Source: Duganella aceris (GTDB lineage Bacteria > Pseudomonadota > Gammaproteobacteria > Burkholderiales > Burkholderiaceae_D). From it: a stretch of DNA of 64,000 nucleotides. The stretch covers positions 62,001 through 126,000 of the forward strand of contig NZ_JAADJT010000008.1 in assembly GCF_011090165.1 (NCBI RefSeq). Reading direction: 5' to 3'. Positions 37,942 to 46,191 of the stretch are shown one piece after another (within the stretch, counting starts at the first letter, position 1; every line of letters begins with the position of its first letter). The notes beneath the pieces were generated by a model that was not told the DNA's origin, did not search any database, and saw only the letters and a program-made list of their open reading frames with translations. The translations under genes were made by a program, and so were the position numbers.

Positions 37942-39800
37942 TGACCGAACTGGAAGCAAAGCCGGACCCGCGCGAGCAGGTGCTGGCCACCGTCGCCAAG
38001 CTGCCCAACCTGCCCGGCGTGTACCGTTATTTCGACGCCGAGGACAAGGTGCTCTACGTCGGCAAGGCGCGCGACCTGAAGAAGCGCGTCTCCAGCTACT
38101 TCCAGAAGAACCTGGCCAGCCCGCGCATCGCCATGATGGTCGAGCGCATCGCGCGGCTGGAGACCACCGTCACCCACAGCGAAGCCGAAGCGCTGATCCT
38201 TGAGAATAACCTGATCAAGGCGCTGAGCCCGCGCTTCAACATCCTGTTCCGCGACGATAAATCTTACCCCTACCTGAAGATCACCGGCGGCGACGCGCCG
38301 CGCATGGTCTACTATCGCGGCGCGGTGGATAAGAAGAACCAGTACTTCGGACCGTTCCCCAGCTCGTGGGCGGTCAAGGAATCGATGCAGATTTTGCAGA
38401 AGGTGTTCCGCATCCGCACCTGCGAGGAAAGCGTCTACGCCAACCGCACGCGTCCCTGCCTGCTGCACCAGATCGGCCGTTGCAGCGCGCCGTGCGTCGA
38501 CTTGATCAGCAAGGAAGACTACAAGCTGGATGTGGAAAACGCCGCGCGCTTCCTGCGCGGCCGCCAGTCCGAAGTGATGGCGGACCTCGACAAGAAGATG
38601 CACGCCTACGCCGGCGAACTCAAATTCGAGCAGGCGGCGTCGGTGCGCAACCAGATCCAGTCGCTGTCGCGCGTGCTGCACCAGCAAAGCATGGAGACCA
38701 CCGGCGACGCCGACGTCGACATCATCGCGGTGCTGGTGCAGGGCGGACGCGCCTGCGTGAACCTGGCGATGGTGCGCGGCGGCCGCCACCTCGGCGACCG
38801 CGCCTATTTCCCCACCCACCTCGGCGACGCCGAAGCGATCGCGGAGAACGCCATCGAAGTCGAAGTGCTGGCCGCCTTCCTGGCGCAGCACTACACCGAG
38901 AAGTTCATCCCCGGCACGCTGATCCTGAACATCGAATTCAACCACCCGGCGCTGATGCAGGCCTTGCAGGAGCAGTGCGGCCACCGCATCAACCTGATCT
39001 TCCAGCCGCAGGACCAGCGCCGCAAATGGCTGGAGCTGGCGCAGAAGGGCGCCGAAATCTCGCTGGCGCGGCTGCTGCAGGAGCAGGGCTCGCAGCAATC
39101 GCGCACACGCGCGCTGGTCGACGCCTTGCAGCTGGAGCCGGAAGACATCGAGACGCTGCGCGTCGAATGCTTCGACATCTCGCACACGCAGGGCGAGGCG
39201 ACCCAGGCCTCGTGCGTGGTGTTCCATCACCACCAGATGCAGAACGGCGAATACCGCCGCTACAACATCAACGACATCACGCCGGGCGACGATTACGCCG
39301 CGATGCGGCAAGTGCTGTTCCGCCGCTACGAGAAGGTGGCCAACGGCGACGGCGTGATGCCCGATGTGGTGCTGATCGACGGCGGCAAAGGGCAGATCGA
39401 AATGGCGCGCCAGGTGTTCGCCGAGCTGGGACTCGACATCAGCCTGATCGTCGGCGTGGCGAAAGGGGAAGGGCGCCGCGTCGGCCTGGAGACCTTGATG
39501 TTCGTCGACGGCCGCCCGGCGCAGGAATTGGGCAAGGAATCGGCCGCGCTGATGCTGGTGGCGCAGATCCGCGACGAGGCGCACCGCTTCGCCATCACCG
39601 GCATGCGCGCCAAGCGCGCCAAGACACGTCAGACCTCGCGGCTGGAAGAGATCGAAGGCATCGGCGCCAAGCGCCGCCAGCGCCTGCTGGCGCGCTTCGG
39701 CGGCCTGCGCGGCGTGGTCGACGCCAGCGTCGAGGATCTGAAGCAGGTCGAAGGCATTTCCAGCGCGCTGGCGGAAGAGATTTACAAGCAGTTACATTGA
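37941..39800 (+). CDS. uvrC: Excinuclease ABC subunit C
   Basis: 619 residues. GIY-YIG domain ([20 protein letters not shown]), Cys-rich [15 protein letters not shown], UvrB-binding UVR motif and the C-terminal RNase H-like ([12 protein letters not shown]) and helix-hairpin-helix domains are in order. It makes both incisions in nucleotide excision repair. Confidence 0.97.
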   Translation: MTELEAKPDPREQVLATVAKLPNLPGVYRYFDAEDKVLYVGKARDLKKRVSSYFQKNLASPRIAMMVERIARLETTVTHSEAEALILENNLIKALSPRFNILFRDDKSYPYLKITGGDAPRMVYYRGAVDKKNQYFGPFPSSWAVKESMQILQKVFRIRTCEESVYANRTRPCLLHQIGRCSAPCVDLISKEDYKLDVENAARFLRGRQSEVMADLDKKMHAYAGELKFEQAASVRNQIQSLSRVLHQQSMETTGDADVDIIAVLVQGGRACVNLAMVRGGRHLGDRAYFPTHLGDAEAIAENAIEVEVLAAFLAQHYTEKFIPGTLILNIEFNHPALMQALQEQCGHRINLIFQPQDQRRKWLELAQKGAEISLARLLQEQGSQQSRTRALVDALQLEPEDIETLRVECFDISHTQGEATQASCVVFHHHQMQNGEYRRYNINDITPGDDYAAMRQVLFRRYEKVANGDGVMPDVVLIDGGKGQIEMARQVFAELGLDISLIVGVAKGEGRRVGLETLMFVDGRPAQELGKESAALMLVAQIRDEAHRFAITGMRAKRAKTRQTSRLEEIEGIGAKRRQRLLARFGGLRGVVDASVEDLKQVEGISSALAEEIYKQLH

Positions 39801-39905
39801 GTCATAGTTTCGTACACGGCAACTGTGCGCTGGTTTAATGTGCCTTGGCAAGGTAGACTAGCGGCGCATTACAAATTTTCACGGCCGCACCTTAACTACG
39901 AGCTT

Positions 39906-40487
39906 ATGCCCTTCAATATACCGATACTGTTGACCTGGTTGCGCGTCGCGCTGATCCCGCTGGTGGTGGGCGTCTACTACCTCCCGACCACGATGCTGCC
40001 GGTGGTGGATCAGAATCTGGCGGCCACGGCGGTGTTCATCGTCGCCGCCGTCACCGACTGGTTCGACGGTTTCCTGGCGCGGCGCTGGAACCAGACCTCG
40101 GCCTTCGGCGCCTTCCTCGACCCGGTGGCCGACAAGTTGATGGTGGCCGGCGCCTTACTGGTGCTGGTCCAGCTGGACCGCGCCAACGCCGTGCTGTCGT
40201 TCATCATCATCGGCCGCGAGATCGCCATCTCCGCGCTGCGCGAATGGATGGCGCAGATCGGCGCCTCGAAGTCGGTCGCGGTCAGCTCGCTGGGCAAGAT
40301 CAAGACCACCGCGCAGATGACCGCCATCCCGCTGCTGCTGTTCCACGACGTGCTGTTCGGCGCGGTCGACACCCAGTTCTGGGGCGCGCGTTTGCTGGAA
40401 ATAGCGGCGCTGCTGACGGTGTGGTCGATGTTCTACTACCTGCGCCTGGCGTGGCCGCTGATCAAGGAAAAATCCGGTCAGCTGTAA
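39906..40487 (+). CDS. pgsA: CDP-diacylglycerol-glycerol-3-phosphate 3-phosphatidyltransferase
   Basis: 193 residues with several TM helices and the CDP-alcohol phosphatidyltransferase motif DWFDGFLARRWNQTSAFGAF ending in DPVADK. It makes phosphatidylglycerophosphate. ATG 39906 precedes the conserved FNIPILLTWLRV; upstream frame extension is not conserved. The uvrC-pgsA-tRNA-Gly order is a widely conserved arrangement. Confidence 0.95.
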   Translation: MPFNIPILLTWLRVALIPLVVGVYYLPTTMLPVVDQNLAATAVFIVAAVTDWFDGFLARRWNQTSAFGAFLDPVADKLMVAGALLVLVQLDRANAVLSFIIIGREIAISALREWMAQIGASKSVAVSSLGKIKTTAQMTAIPLLLFHDVLFGAVDTQFWGARLLEIAALLTVWSMFYYLRLAWPLIKEKSGQL

Positions 40488-40541
40488 TCGCGGGGTAGAA
40501 ACCAGATATACAATATTTTTTATTCGGCAAAGTTTTGACCA

Positions 40542-40569
40542 TTGACAGGCGGCACAGTTCATCTATAAT
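40542..40569 (+). promoter_or_regulatory. Consensus promoter of the tRNA array
   Basis: Perfect TTGACA (40542-40547), 16-base spacer, perfect TATAAT (40564-40569), 27 bases before the first tRNA-Gly. A strong promoter fitting stable RNA expression. Confidence 0.8.
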
Positions 40570-40596
40570 GCTGGCCTGTTGTTGATGACGAACGAA

Positions 40597-40672
40597 GCGG
40601 GAGTAGCTCAGTTGGTAGAGCGCAACCTTGCCAAGGTTGAGGTCGAGAGTTCGAGACTCTTCTCCCGCTCCA
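40597..40672 (+). tRNA. tRNA-Gly(GCC), copy 1
   Basis: 76 bases with encoded CCA. Acceptor GCGGGAG pairs with CTCCCGC; the anticodon arm AACCTTGCCAAGGTT presents GCC; GTTCGAGA in the T loop. Directly downstream of a consensus promoter. Confidence 0.97.
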
Positions 40673-40736
40673 AGTAATCGACGACACGTAGTACTGGCAA
40701 AAACAGCGGCTTGCTGCTATGATGCTGGACTCCAAT

Positions 40737-40812
40737 GCGGGAGTAGCTCAGTTGGTAGAGCGCAACCTTGCCAAGGTTGAGGTCGAGAGTTCGAGACTCT
40801 TCTCCCGCTCCA
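40737..40812 (+). tRNA. tRNA-Gly(GCC), copy 2
   Basis: Identical in all 76 bases to copy 1, with encoded CCA. Preceded by ACTCCAAT, which is shared with copy 3 and indicates tandem duplication. Confidence 0.97.
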
Positions 40813-40856
40813 GTTCTTCGGGACTTGGTTGGCGTAGTAAAAACAGTAACTCCAAT

Positions 40857-40932
40857 GCGGGAGTAGCTCAGTTGGTAGAGCGCAACCTTGCCAAGGTTGA
40901 GGTCGAGAGTTCGAGACTCTTCTCCCGCTCCA
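40857..40932 (+). tRNA. tRNA-Gly(GCC), copy 3
   Basis: Identical to copies 1 and 2. The upstream ACTCCAAT matches copy 2. Confidence 0.97.
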
Positions 40933-40986
40933 GAATTCCGGATCGCAGCGCGTAACCCGCTGTCGTCTTAGTCAACAGTTTCCTCT

Positions 40987-41060
40987 GGCGAGGTAGCAAA
41001 GCGGTTATGCAGCGGCCTGCAAAGCCGTCTAGGTCGGTTCGACTCCGATCCTCGCCTCCA
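40987..41060 (+). tRNA. tRNA-Cys(GCA)
   Basis: 74 bases with encoded CCA. Acceptor GGCGAGG pairs with CCTCGCC; anticodon arm CGGCCTGCAAAGCCG presents GCA. Lies between the third and fourth tRNA-Gly copies. Confidence 0.96.
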
Positions 41061-41077
41061 GACAATTTGAACTCCAA

Positions 41078-41153
41078 GCGGGAGTAGCTCAGTTGGTAGA
41101 GCGCAACCTTGCCAAGGTTGAGGTCGAGAGTTCGAGACTCTTCTCCCGCTCCA
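41078..41153 (+). tRNA. tRNA-Gly(GCC), copy 4
   Basis: Identical to the other three copies, preceded by ACTCCAA. Last gene of the array, followed by an intrinsic terminator. Confidence 0.97.
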
Positions 41154-41162
41154 GTATGTAGA

Positions 41163-41189
41163 AGGGCAGCCGATGTGGCTGCCCTTTTT
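41163..41189 (+). terminator. Intrinsic terminator of the tRNA array
   Basis: AAGGGCAGCC/GGCTGCCCTT hairpin with loop GATGT, ending in five T (41185-41189). Confidence 0.9.
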
Positions 41190-41350
41190 GCATTGGCGGC
41201 GAGGATTGTCACCACTGCTAGTTCGCCTACCCAAAGCGCCGCGCTCCCGCCATTTATAGTTTTGTCGTGTGCTATGATTTACTCTAGTCTGCCGGCACGT
41301 TCCGCCACCCTTGGCTACTTCCACTTTTGTCGGATAAAAATAGGATTTCC

Positions 41351-41641
41351 ATGCGACCGTCAACTGCGCTTGCACTGAATCGAGTTGCCGTGCGTGAAGC
41401 GGCAAGTCGTTTCCGTACCGTGAATCTCCGTATTTTCGGTTCGGTGCTGCATGGCACCGACATGGATGGTAGCGACCTTGACCTACTGGTCGACACGCTG
41501 CCAAACGCGACGTTATTTGACCTTGGAGGGCTGCAGGACGAGCTGGAGTCCTTGCTCGGGATACCTGTTGATCTGCTCACTCCGGCGGATTTGCCGTCGA
41601 AATTCCGAGCTGAAGTGCTCGCCGAAGCACAACCGGTATGA
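41351..41641 (+). CDS. MNT-type nucleotidyltransferase antitoxin (MntA-like)
   Basis: 96 residues. The minimal nucleotidyltransferase motif GSVLHGTDMDGSDLDLLVD carries the GS...DxD catalytic set, and the C-terminal DLGGLQDELESLLGIPVDLLTP is typical of MNT-domain antitoxins. In known HEPN/MNT (type VII) pairs the antitoxin AMPylates the HEPN toxin. ATG 41351 has AGGA five bases upstream. Stop overlaps the HEPN gene start (ATGA). Located directly after the tRNA array; its weaker GC bias fits acquired DNA. Confidence 0.88.
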   Translation: MRPSTALALNRVAVREAASRFRTVNLRIFGSVLHGTDMDGSDLDLLVDTLPNATLFDLGGLQDELESLLGIPVDLLTPADLPSKFRAEVLAEAQPV

Positions 41642-42330
41642 GCAGGACTAGACTGCCCGATTACCTCGATCATATGCAACAGGCGGCAGAGGACGCGTGC
41701 AGCTTCGTGGAGGGTATGGAAAAAGACGCGTTCTTCAAGGATAAGCGCACCCAGCAGGCTGTGATCATGAGTGTCATTATCATCGGGGAAGCCGCGACGA
41801 AAGTAATGGATAGCTACGCTGAGTTTTCACTTGCGCATCCACAGGTGCCTTGGCGCAGCATGCGAGGAATGCGTAACCGGATCGCCCACGGCTATTTCGA
41901 CATCAATCTGGACGTGGTATGGGATACCGTGCGGTTTGCACTCCCGGACCTGCTAAAGCAACTGTCCGTTATACGCTTGGATGCCGACCATGACAGTGGA
42001 ACCGTTGCCGGACGGCTCGGCCAGTTCGGCGATCTCGCCTTGCGCCATCAGGCTGATGTCGGTGGCGATCTTGCCCAGGCTGCCGGTCAGCACCGCCACA
42101 TCCAGTCCGAGCCGCACCCATTCGTCGCGCTGCGTGTGCCACGCCGGCCCGGCCGGACGCAGGCCCAGCCCGGCGGCGACGCGCGCCGCCACCGCCGGCG
42201 CCTGCTCGCCCATCACGGCCAGCGTGCCGACCGCGCCGCCCAGTTGCAGTTGCAGCGCGCGCGCCGCGCAGTCGCGCAGCCGCCAGGCGCTTCGACCTTG
42301 ACCACCTCCGCGCCCATCAGCCCCAGCTGA
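41638..42330 (+). CDS. HEPN-domain toxin (HepT-like) with an unrelated C-terminal readthrough
   Basis: 230 codons, but only about the first 115 are a HEPN domain: [39 protein letters not shown] and the RNase motif [10 protein letters not shown] (R-x4-H with the tyrosine two residues on that MNT partners modify). From about 41990 onward the frame runs antisense through a pcaB/CoA-transferase remnant, giving an Arg/Gln/Pro-rich tail with no domain. Known HepT proteins are about 110-140 residues, so the original stop was probably lost at the junction. Whether the longer protein is stable or functional is unknown. Confidence 0.82.
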   Translation: MSRTRLPDYLDHMQQAAEDACSFVEGMEKDAFFKDKRTQQAVIMSVIIIGEAATKVMDSYAEFSLAHPQVPWRSMRGMRNRIAHGYFDINLDVVWDTVRFALPDLLKQLSVIRLDADHDSGTVAGRLGQFGDLALRHQADVGGDLAQAAGQHRHIQSEPHPFVALRVPRRPGRTQAQPGGDARRHRRRLLAHHGQRADRAAQLQLQRARRAVAQPPGASTLTTSAPISPS

Positions 42331-42413
42331 TAGGTGGCGAACGGCCCGGCGTAGGCGTGGGTCAGGTCGATCACGCGGATGCCGGCCAGCGGCGCGTGGG
42401 CAGGGTTGCTCAT
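41989..42413 (-). pseudogene. Hybrid remnant: CaiB/BaiF CoA-transferase start joined to a pcaB fragment
   Basis: From ATG 42413 (AAGGAG seven bases upstream) the frame reads [36 protein letters not shown], the first 45 residues of a class III CoA-transferase. Around 42282 similarity shifts to another frame, reading [45 protein letters not shown] and [12 protein letters not shown], a middle piece of 3-carboxy-cis,cis-muconate cycloisomerase (PcaB). It stops just before the GSSTMPHK signature, at the HEPN gene junction. Two aromatic-catabolism-type genes have been fused and truncated; nothing here encodes a functional enzyme. Confidence 0.75.
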
Positions 42414-42687
42414 GGTTGTTTCTCCTTGATTTGACAGACGAAATTGGCGGCATCGTCGCTGGAGCCGGTACCGAGGTAGACGGCCTGGCGCGGATACGGG
42501 CACAGCGGAGGGGTGCGCGTGAGGCGGCCGGCCTCGATCCGGGAGGCGACGATGCGCTCCGGCGCGCGGCCTTGTTCACCTATGTCGCCCGCCAACTGGC
42601 GCCCTTTCTGCCCGTGGTGAAGCGCTGGCCGCATAGCCGCTGAAGGTTGCGGAGCGCCTCCGGCCACGTTTTTGGTATGATCCCTGC
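42414..42687. other. Gap between the pseudogene and the TetR gene
   Basis: About 270 bases with no recognised gene. Short open frames exist on both strands but show no family motif. It probably holds the divergent promoters and more decayed sequence. Confidence 0.5.
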
Positions 42688-43242
42688 ATGGGAAGAACAA
42701 AACTTTATGACCGGGATGCGCTGCTCGACGCGGCCATGCGCGTGTTCTGGCAACGCGGCTTCGCCGACACCAGCGTTCAACAACTGGAACGCGCCACCGG
42801 CGTGAATAAATCCGGGCTGTACGCGGAATTCAAGGGCAAGGAAGACTTGTATCTGGCGTCGCTACGGCACTACGTCACCCAGCGCGGCGCGGAGGGCTTG
42901 CTGACCGCGGAGCCACCCGGCTGGAGCAACGCCGAGTCGTTGCTCCAGCTGGGACCGGTCTGTGGCGCGGACCGCAAGGGCTGCTTCGCCATCAACGCGA
43001 TGCGCGAAGTGGAGTCGCTGCCGGAAGAGGCCGCGCAGATCGTTGCCTCCTCCCAGGCGGCGATGCTGGCGCTGCTGCTGAAAAACATCAGCGTCGAAGA
43101 AACGCGGATGCCCCCCAAAGCCGTCGCGGAAATCGTCCTGATCTTCTTCTCCGGGCTTTGCATCGAAATGAATCTCTCGCCGTCACCGGCGAGCGTGAAG
43201 CGCAAGGTCAAGAACTTCATGGCGATGCTGAAAACGCTCTAA
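42688..43242 (+). CDS. TetR/AcrR family regulator
   Basis: 184 residues. N-terminal HTH: DALLDAAMRVFWQRGFADTS, QLERATGVNKSGLYAEFKGKEDLY. C-terminal half CGADRKGCFAINAMREVESLPEEA carries cysteines that could sense electrophiles (inference). It starts 101 bases before the old-yellow-enzyme gene on the same strand and is its likely regulator through the palindrome at 43312-43331. Confidence 0.9.
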   Translation: MGRTKLYDRDALLDAAMRVFWQRGFADTSVQQLERATGVNKSGLYAEFKGKEDLYLASLRHYVTQRGAEGLLTAEPPGWSNAESLLQLGPVCGADRKGCFAINAMREVESLPEEAAQIVASSQAAMLALLLKNISVEETRMPPKAVAEIVLIFFSGLCIEMNLSPSPASVKRKVKNFMAMLKTL

Positions 43243-43311
43243 TTGCGGTTGTTTTTGTCCTGTATGTCAGGAACTGCGGCCTCTTTATCCGCTGCGGACA
43301 CGTCCCTATCA

Positions 43312-43331
43312 TTGGTTGCATCAACAACCAA
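43312..43331 (+). promoter_or_regulatory. Candidate operator before the old-yellow-enzyme gene
   Basis: TTGGTTG-N6-CAACCAA, a perfect interrupted palindrome 12 bases upstream of the ATG, overlapping a TATCAT -10-like element. Size fits a TetR-type operator; assignment to the adjacent TetR protein is inferred. Confidence 0.5.
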
Positions 43332-43343
43332 CGAAAGATCGTC

Positions 43344-44456
43344 ATGTCGCACCAGCTCTTTTCGCCGTTCAAGATCGGCCCGTACACACTCTCCCATCGC
43401 GTCGTGCACGCGCCGACCACGCGGTTACGCGCCAACGCCGACGACAGCCCGAGCGAGATGATGGTCGACTATTACCGCCAGCGCGCCTCGCAAGGCGGGT
43501 TGATCATCAGCGAGTCGACGCATATGTCGTTTGATAGCCGGGGCTATCTCGGCGCGCCCGGCATCTACGAAGACCGGCATATTCCCGGCTGGCGCAAGAT
43601 CGCCGACGCGGTGCACGCCAAAGGCGGCGTGCTGTTCATGCAGTTGGGCCACGATGGCCGTCAGTCGCACGTCGACCTGACCGGCGGCGCGCTGCCGATC
43701 GCGCCATCCGTGGTGCCGTTCGAAGGCGAATCGCTGACAGCCAATGGTTGGGTGCCGGTCTCACCGCACCGCGAAGTCGGCATCGCCGAAATCAAGCAAG
43801 TCGTCGAGAATTATCGTCAGGCCGCGATCCGCGCCAAGGAAGCGGGGCTGGATGGTGTCGAACTCCATTCGGCCAACGGCTATCTGGCCGATACCTTTCT
43901 GCAGGATGGTACCAATAAGCGCACCGACGAATACGGCGGCTCGCTGATGAACCGTACCCGCCTGTTGCGGGAACTGGTGGAGGCGCTGGCGTCGGTGTTC
44001 GGCGCCGACCGCGTGGGCGTTCGCCTGTCGCCGCGCGGGCAATGGGGGTCGATCTCGGATTCCGATCCCGAAGCGACCTTCAGCTACGCGGCGCAAGTGC
44101 TGAACCAATATGGCCTGGCCTATTTGCATATCATCGAGCCGCGCGTCAAAGGCGTCGAGACACTGGACGAGCACCAGCATCCGGCGGCGTCGGAATTCCT
44201 GCGCAAAGTGTTCACCGGGCCGATCATCGCCGCCGGCGGATTCAACGGCGAAGGCGCGGAAACGATACTGCAAAAGGGTGACGCCGATTTGGTGGCGTTT
44301 GGCCGCTTCTTCGCGTCCAATCCGGATCTGCCTTACCGCCTTCAGCAAAAACTGCCGTTGAATCACTACAACCGCGACGCCTTCTGGGGCGGCAACGAAG
44401 CGGGTTACACGGATTATCCGGTTTACCAGGATTCCGAATTCGCCCGGCGGGCATGA
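43344..44456 (+). CDS. Old yellow enzyme family alkene reductase (NemA-like)
   Basis: 370 residues, FMN-dependent TIM barrel. Blocks LFSPFKIGPYTLSHRVVHAP, QLGHDGRQSH, GVELHSANGYLADTFLQDGTN (substrate His/Asn pair HSAN) and AGGFNGEGAE, FGRFFASNPDLP identify the family, which reduces activated C=C bonds of enals, maleimides or nitro compounds with NAD(P)H. Start ATG 43344; the open frame extends upstream without conservation. Part of an electrophile-defence neighbourhood. Confidence 0.92.
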   Translation: MSHQLFSPFKIGPYTLSHRVVHAPTTRLRANADDSPSEMMVDYYRQRASQGGLIISESTHMSFDSRGYLGAPGIYEDRHIPGWRKIADAVHAKGGVLFMQLGHDGRQSHVDLTGGALPIAPSVVPFEGESLTANGWVPVSPHREVGIAEIKQVVENYRQAAIRAKEAGLDGVELHSANGYLADTFLQDGTNKRTDEYGGSLMNRTRLLRELVEALASVFGADRVGVRLSPRGQWGSISDSDPEATFSYAAQVLNQYGLAYLHIIEPRVKGVETLDEHQHPAASEFLRKVFTGPIIAAGGFNGEGAETILQKGDADLVAFGRFFASNPDLPYRLQQKLPLNHYNRDAFWGGNEAGYTDYPVYQDSEFARRA

Positions 44457-44492
44457 GCGATGGCGCGATGGATAGCCTTCTACGGCGGCAGC

Positions 44493-44507
44493 TTGACGGT
44501 GCGTCAA
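44493..44507 (+). promoter_or_regulatory. Palindrome upstream of the SDR gene
   Basis: TTGACG-GTG-CGTCAA, perfect arms. First of three palindromes between the reductase gene and the SDR gene; may be part of a terminator or an operator. Confidence 0.4.
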
Positions 44508-44515
44508 ACTTAAAA

Positions 44516-44529
44516 GAACTGAATGGTTC
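44516..44529 (+). promoter_or_regulatory. Candidate operator 1 of the SDR gene (GAAC-N6-GTTC)
   Basis: GAACTGAATGGTTC. Same half-sites and same spacing as the larger palindrome at 44564-44587. Confidence 0.45.
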
Positions 44530-44563
44530 AAAAATGGCTTGTGATTCCCCTGGGCTTGCTTCA

Positions 44564-44587
44564 TTATTGAACTGTTCGGTTCAATAA
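44564..44587 (+). promoter_or_regulatory. Candidate operator 2 of the SDR gene
   Basis: TTATTGAAC-N6-GTTCAATAA, nine-base perfect arms, 31 bases before the SDR ATG. Repeats the GAAC-N6-GTTC of operator 1, so a dimeric repressor binding both is plausible. The regulator is not identified. Confidence 0.6.
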
Positions 44588-44618
44588 ATATTCCACTATT
44601 CCGTACAAAGGATGTAAC

Positions 44619-45368
44619 ATGAAACTCAGCGGAAACACTATCCTCATCACCGGTGGCACCTCGGGCATCGGCCGCGCCTTGGCCGAAGCACTGCACAAGC
44701 TGGACAATCAGGTCATCATCTCCGGCCGCCGCAAGGCGCTGCTGGACGAGGTGACGGCCGCCAATCCGGGCATGAAGTCGATCGAGTTCGACGTCGGCAG
44801 CGCCGCCGCCATCAAGGTCGCCGGCGCCAGGCTGATCGCCGATTTCCCCAAACTGAACGTGTTGATCAACAACGCCGGCATCATGCATATCGATAATGCC
44901 GCCGCCGAAGTCGATGAGGAGATGATGCAAAACACCATCACCACCAACCTGATGGGACCGATCCGCATGACCGGTGCGCTGATCGAGCACCTGAAGGCGC
45001 AGCCGTCGGCCACGGTGATCAATGTCTCTTCGGTGCTGGCGTTCGTGCCGATGGCGATGACCGCCGTCTACTCGTCGACCAAGGCGGCGCTGCACTCATA
45101 CACGATGTCGTTGCGCTGGAACTTGAAGGACACGCCGGTCAAGGTGCTGGAGCTGTCGCCGCCGTGGGTGCAGACCGACCTGCTGAACAGCAAGGAGGAG
45201 CCGCGCGCCATGCCGTTGCAACAGTTCATCGATGAGACCATCGCCGTATTGGGCACCGACGTGACGGAGGTGCTGGTGGAGGGCGCCAAGCAGATGCGCG
45301 CCAATCCGGGGCCGAATGAATATGAATGGGTGAACCAGTTCAACGACATCCTGTCGCAGCCGGCGTAA
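44619..45368 (+). CDS. SDR family oxidoreductase (DltE-like)
   Basis: 249 residues. TGGTSGIGRALAEAL cofactor loop, NNAGIMH, INVSSVLAFVPM and catalytic YSSTKAAL are present. The C-terminal LELSPPWVQTDLL is typical of the DltE-like subgroup of SDRs, whose substrates are mostly unknown. It follows the alkene reductase on the same strand and carries its own putative operators. Confidence 0.9.
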   Translation: MKLSGNTILITGGTSGIGRALAEALHKLDNQVIISGRRKALLDEVTAANPGMKSIEFDVGSAAAIKVAGARLIADFPKLNVLINNAGIMHIDNAAAEVDEEMMQNTITTNLMGPIRMTGALIEHLKAQPSATVINVSSVLAFVPMAMTAVYSSTKAALHSYTMSLRWNLKDTPVKVLELSPPWVQTDLLNSKEEPRAMPLQQFIDETIAVLGTDVTEVLVEGAKQMRANPGPNEYEWVNQFNDILSQPA

Positions 45369-45484
45369 TGCGGCAGCATTTTGCAGGCTTGCAGAATCCA
45401 GTCGGCATATGCGCCCGACAGTTCGCGTAGACGGGCAGCGCTGCTTGGGCTGCCCCGCTTGCGTTGGCCTCCATGATCGCCCGG

Positions 45485-45970
45485 TCAGGTTGCCGATGGA
45501 TTGAGTTCCTGCCTTACTTCGCGCTGGATCTCTGTGGCGATGTCGTCCGCTACATCATCCCGCACTTCATAGTCCACCGCATCGTCTGCCTGTCGCGTCG
45601 CCGCTTCGGCGGCCAAGGCCGGATGATTGAGGATGGCCATCGCGGCATTCAATGGCACCGGCTCCTCGGCTGCGGAAGTCTCCATGTCCGGCTGATCCTC
45701 CTCCGGTTCGGCCTCAGCAGCACTGTCGTCGGGCGCTGGCGCTTCATCAAGGTCGGTTGCCTGATCGTCACCAGCGGCTGCGAAACTTGCCTGTTCCACG
45801 TTGGCTTCATCGACGACCGAGGCCGTGTAACGCTTGATGATCTCGCGCTGGACTTCTCCCCAATAATGAATCATGGAGAGGTGAATTTCAGCAAGCGCGT
45901 CGCTCGCCGAGACGAGGCTCGTGCCCCAAGGCCTCAAGGAAGCCGAATACATTTCCGAATAATTCCACAC
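45485..45970 (-). CDS. Hypothetical acidic protein, phasin-like N-terminus
   Basis: 161 residues. The N-terminal 50 residues (WNYSEMYSASLRPWG, LAEIHLSMIHYWGEVQREIIKR) form amphipathic helices reminiscent of phasins; the rest is Glu/Asp/Ala-rich and disordered. No firm family. GTG start at 45970 with GGAG six bases upstream. Single gene on the minus strand between the SDR and NemR-like genes. Confidence 0.5.
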   Translation of the reverse strand: MWNYSEMYSASLRPWGTSLVSASDALAEIHLSMIHYWGEVQREIIKRYTASVVDEANVEQASFAAAGDDQATDLDEAPAPDDSAAEAEPEEDQPDMETSAAEEPVPLNAAMAILNHPALAAEAATRQADDAVDYEVRDDVADDIATEIQREVRQELNPSAT

Positions 45971-46155
45971 GTTTTTCTCCGGTTGAAAGTTGCGATTCTT
46001 CGAAGCACAATTGCCTGGAAGTGCGAAACTGATGCCCGGCTGTGACTTTCTCTATGCATGCCAGGAATGGACAGAATGCAGTGCCGATGGGGCGGGGACG
46101 GTGCGATACCTCACACCAGAAAATCATCGGCTTAGAAAATGTTTTTATAAATCTG

Positions 46156-46170
46156 TAGACGACTGGTCTA
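46156..46170 (+). promoter_or_regulatory. NemR-type operator before the nemR-like gene
   Basis: TAGAC-GACTG-GTCTA palindrome, just upstream of the coding region. The same TAGAC-N5-GTCTA pattern recurs at 46850, upstream of the DJ-1 gene. It fits autorepression by the NemR-like protein. Confidence 0.75.
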
Positions 46171-46191
46171 ATGGTTGATATAGTGGTGTCC

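Noticed and set aside
40597-41153. Regularly spaced identical 76-bp repeats that look like a CRISPR array
   Set aside because: The repeats fold as tRNA-Gly(GCC) with CCA and the spacers are short remnants of duplication, with a tRNA-Cys in between.
41990-42330. C-terminal half of the HEPN protein as a new domain
   Set aside because: It is the antisense reading of a recognisable pcaB/CoA-transferase remnant.
42416-42643. Small plus-strand frame before the TetR gene
   Set aside because: No ribosome site, no motif, and it lies opposite the leader of the decayed CoA-transferase start.
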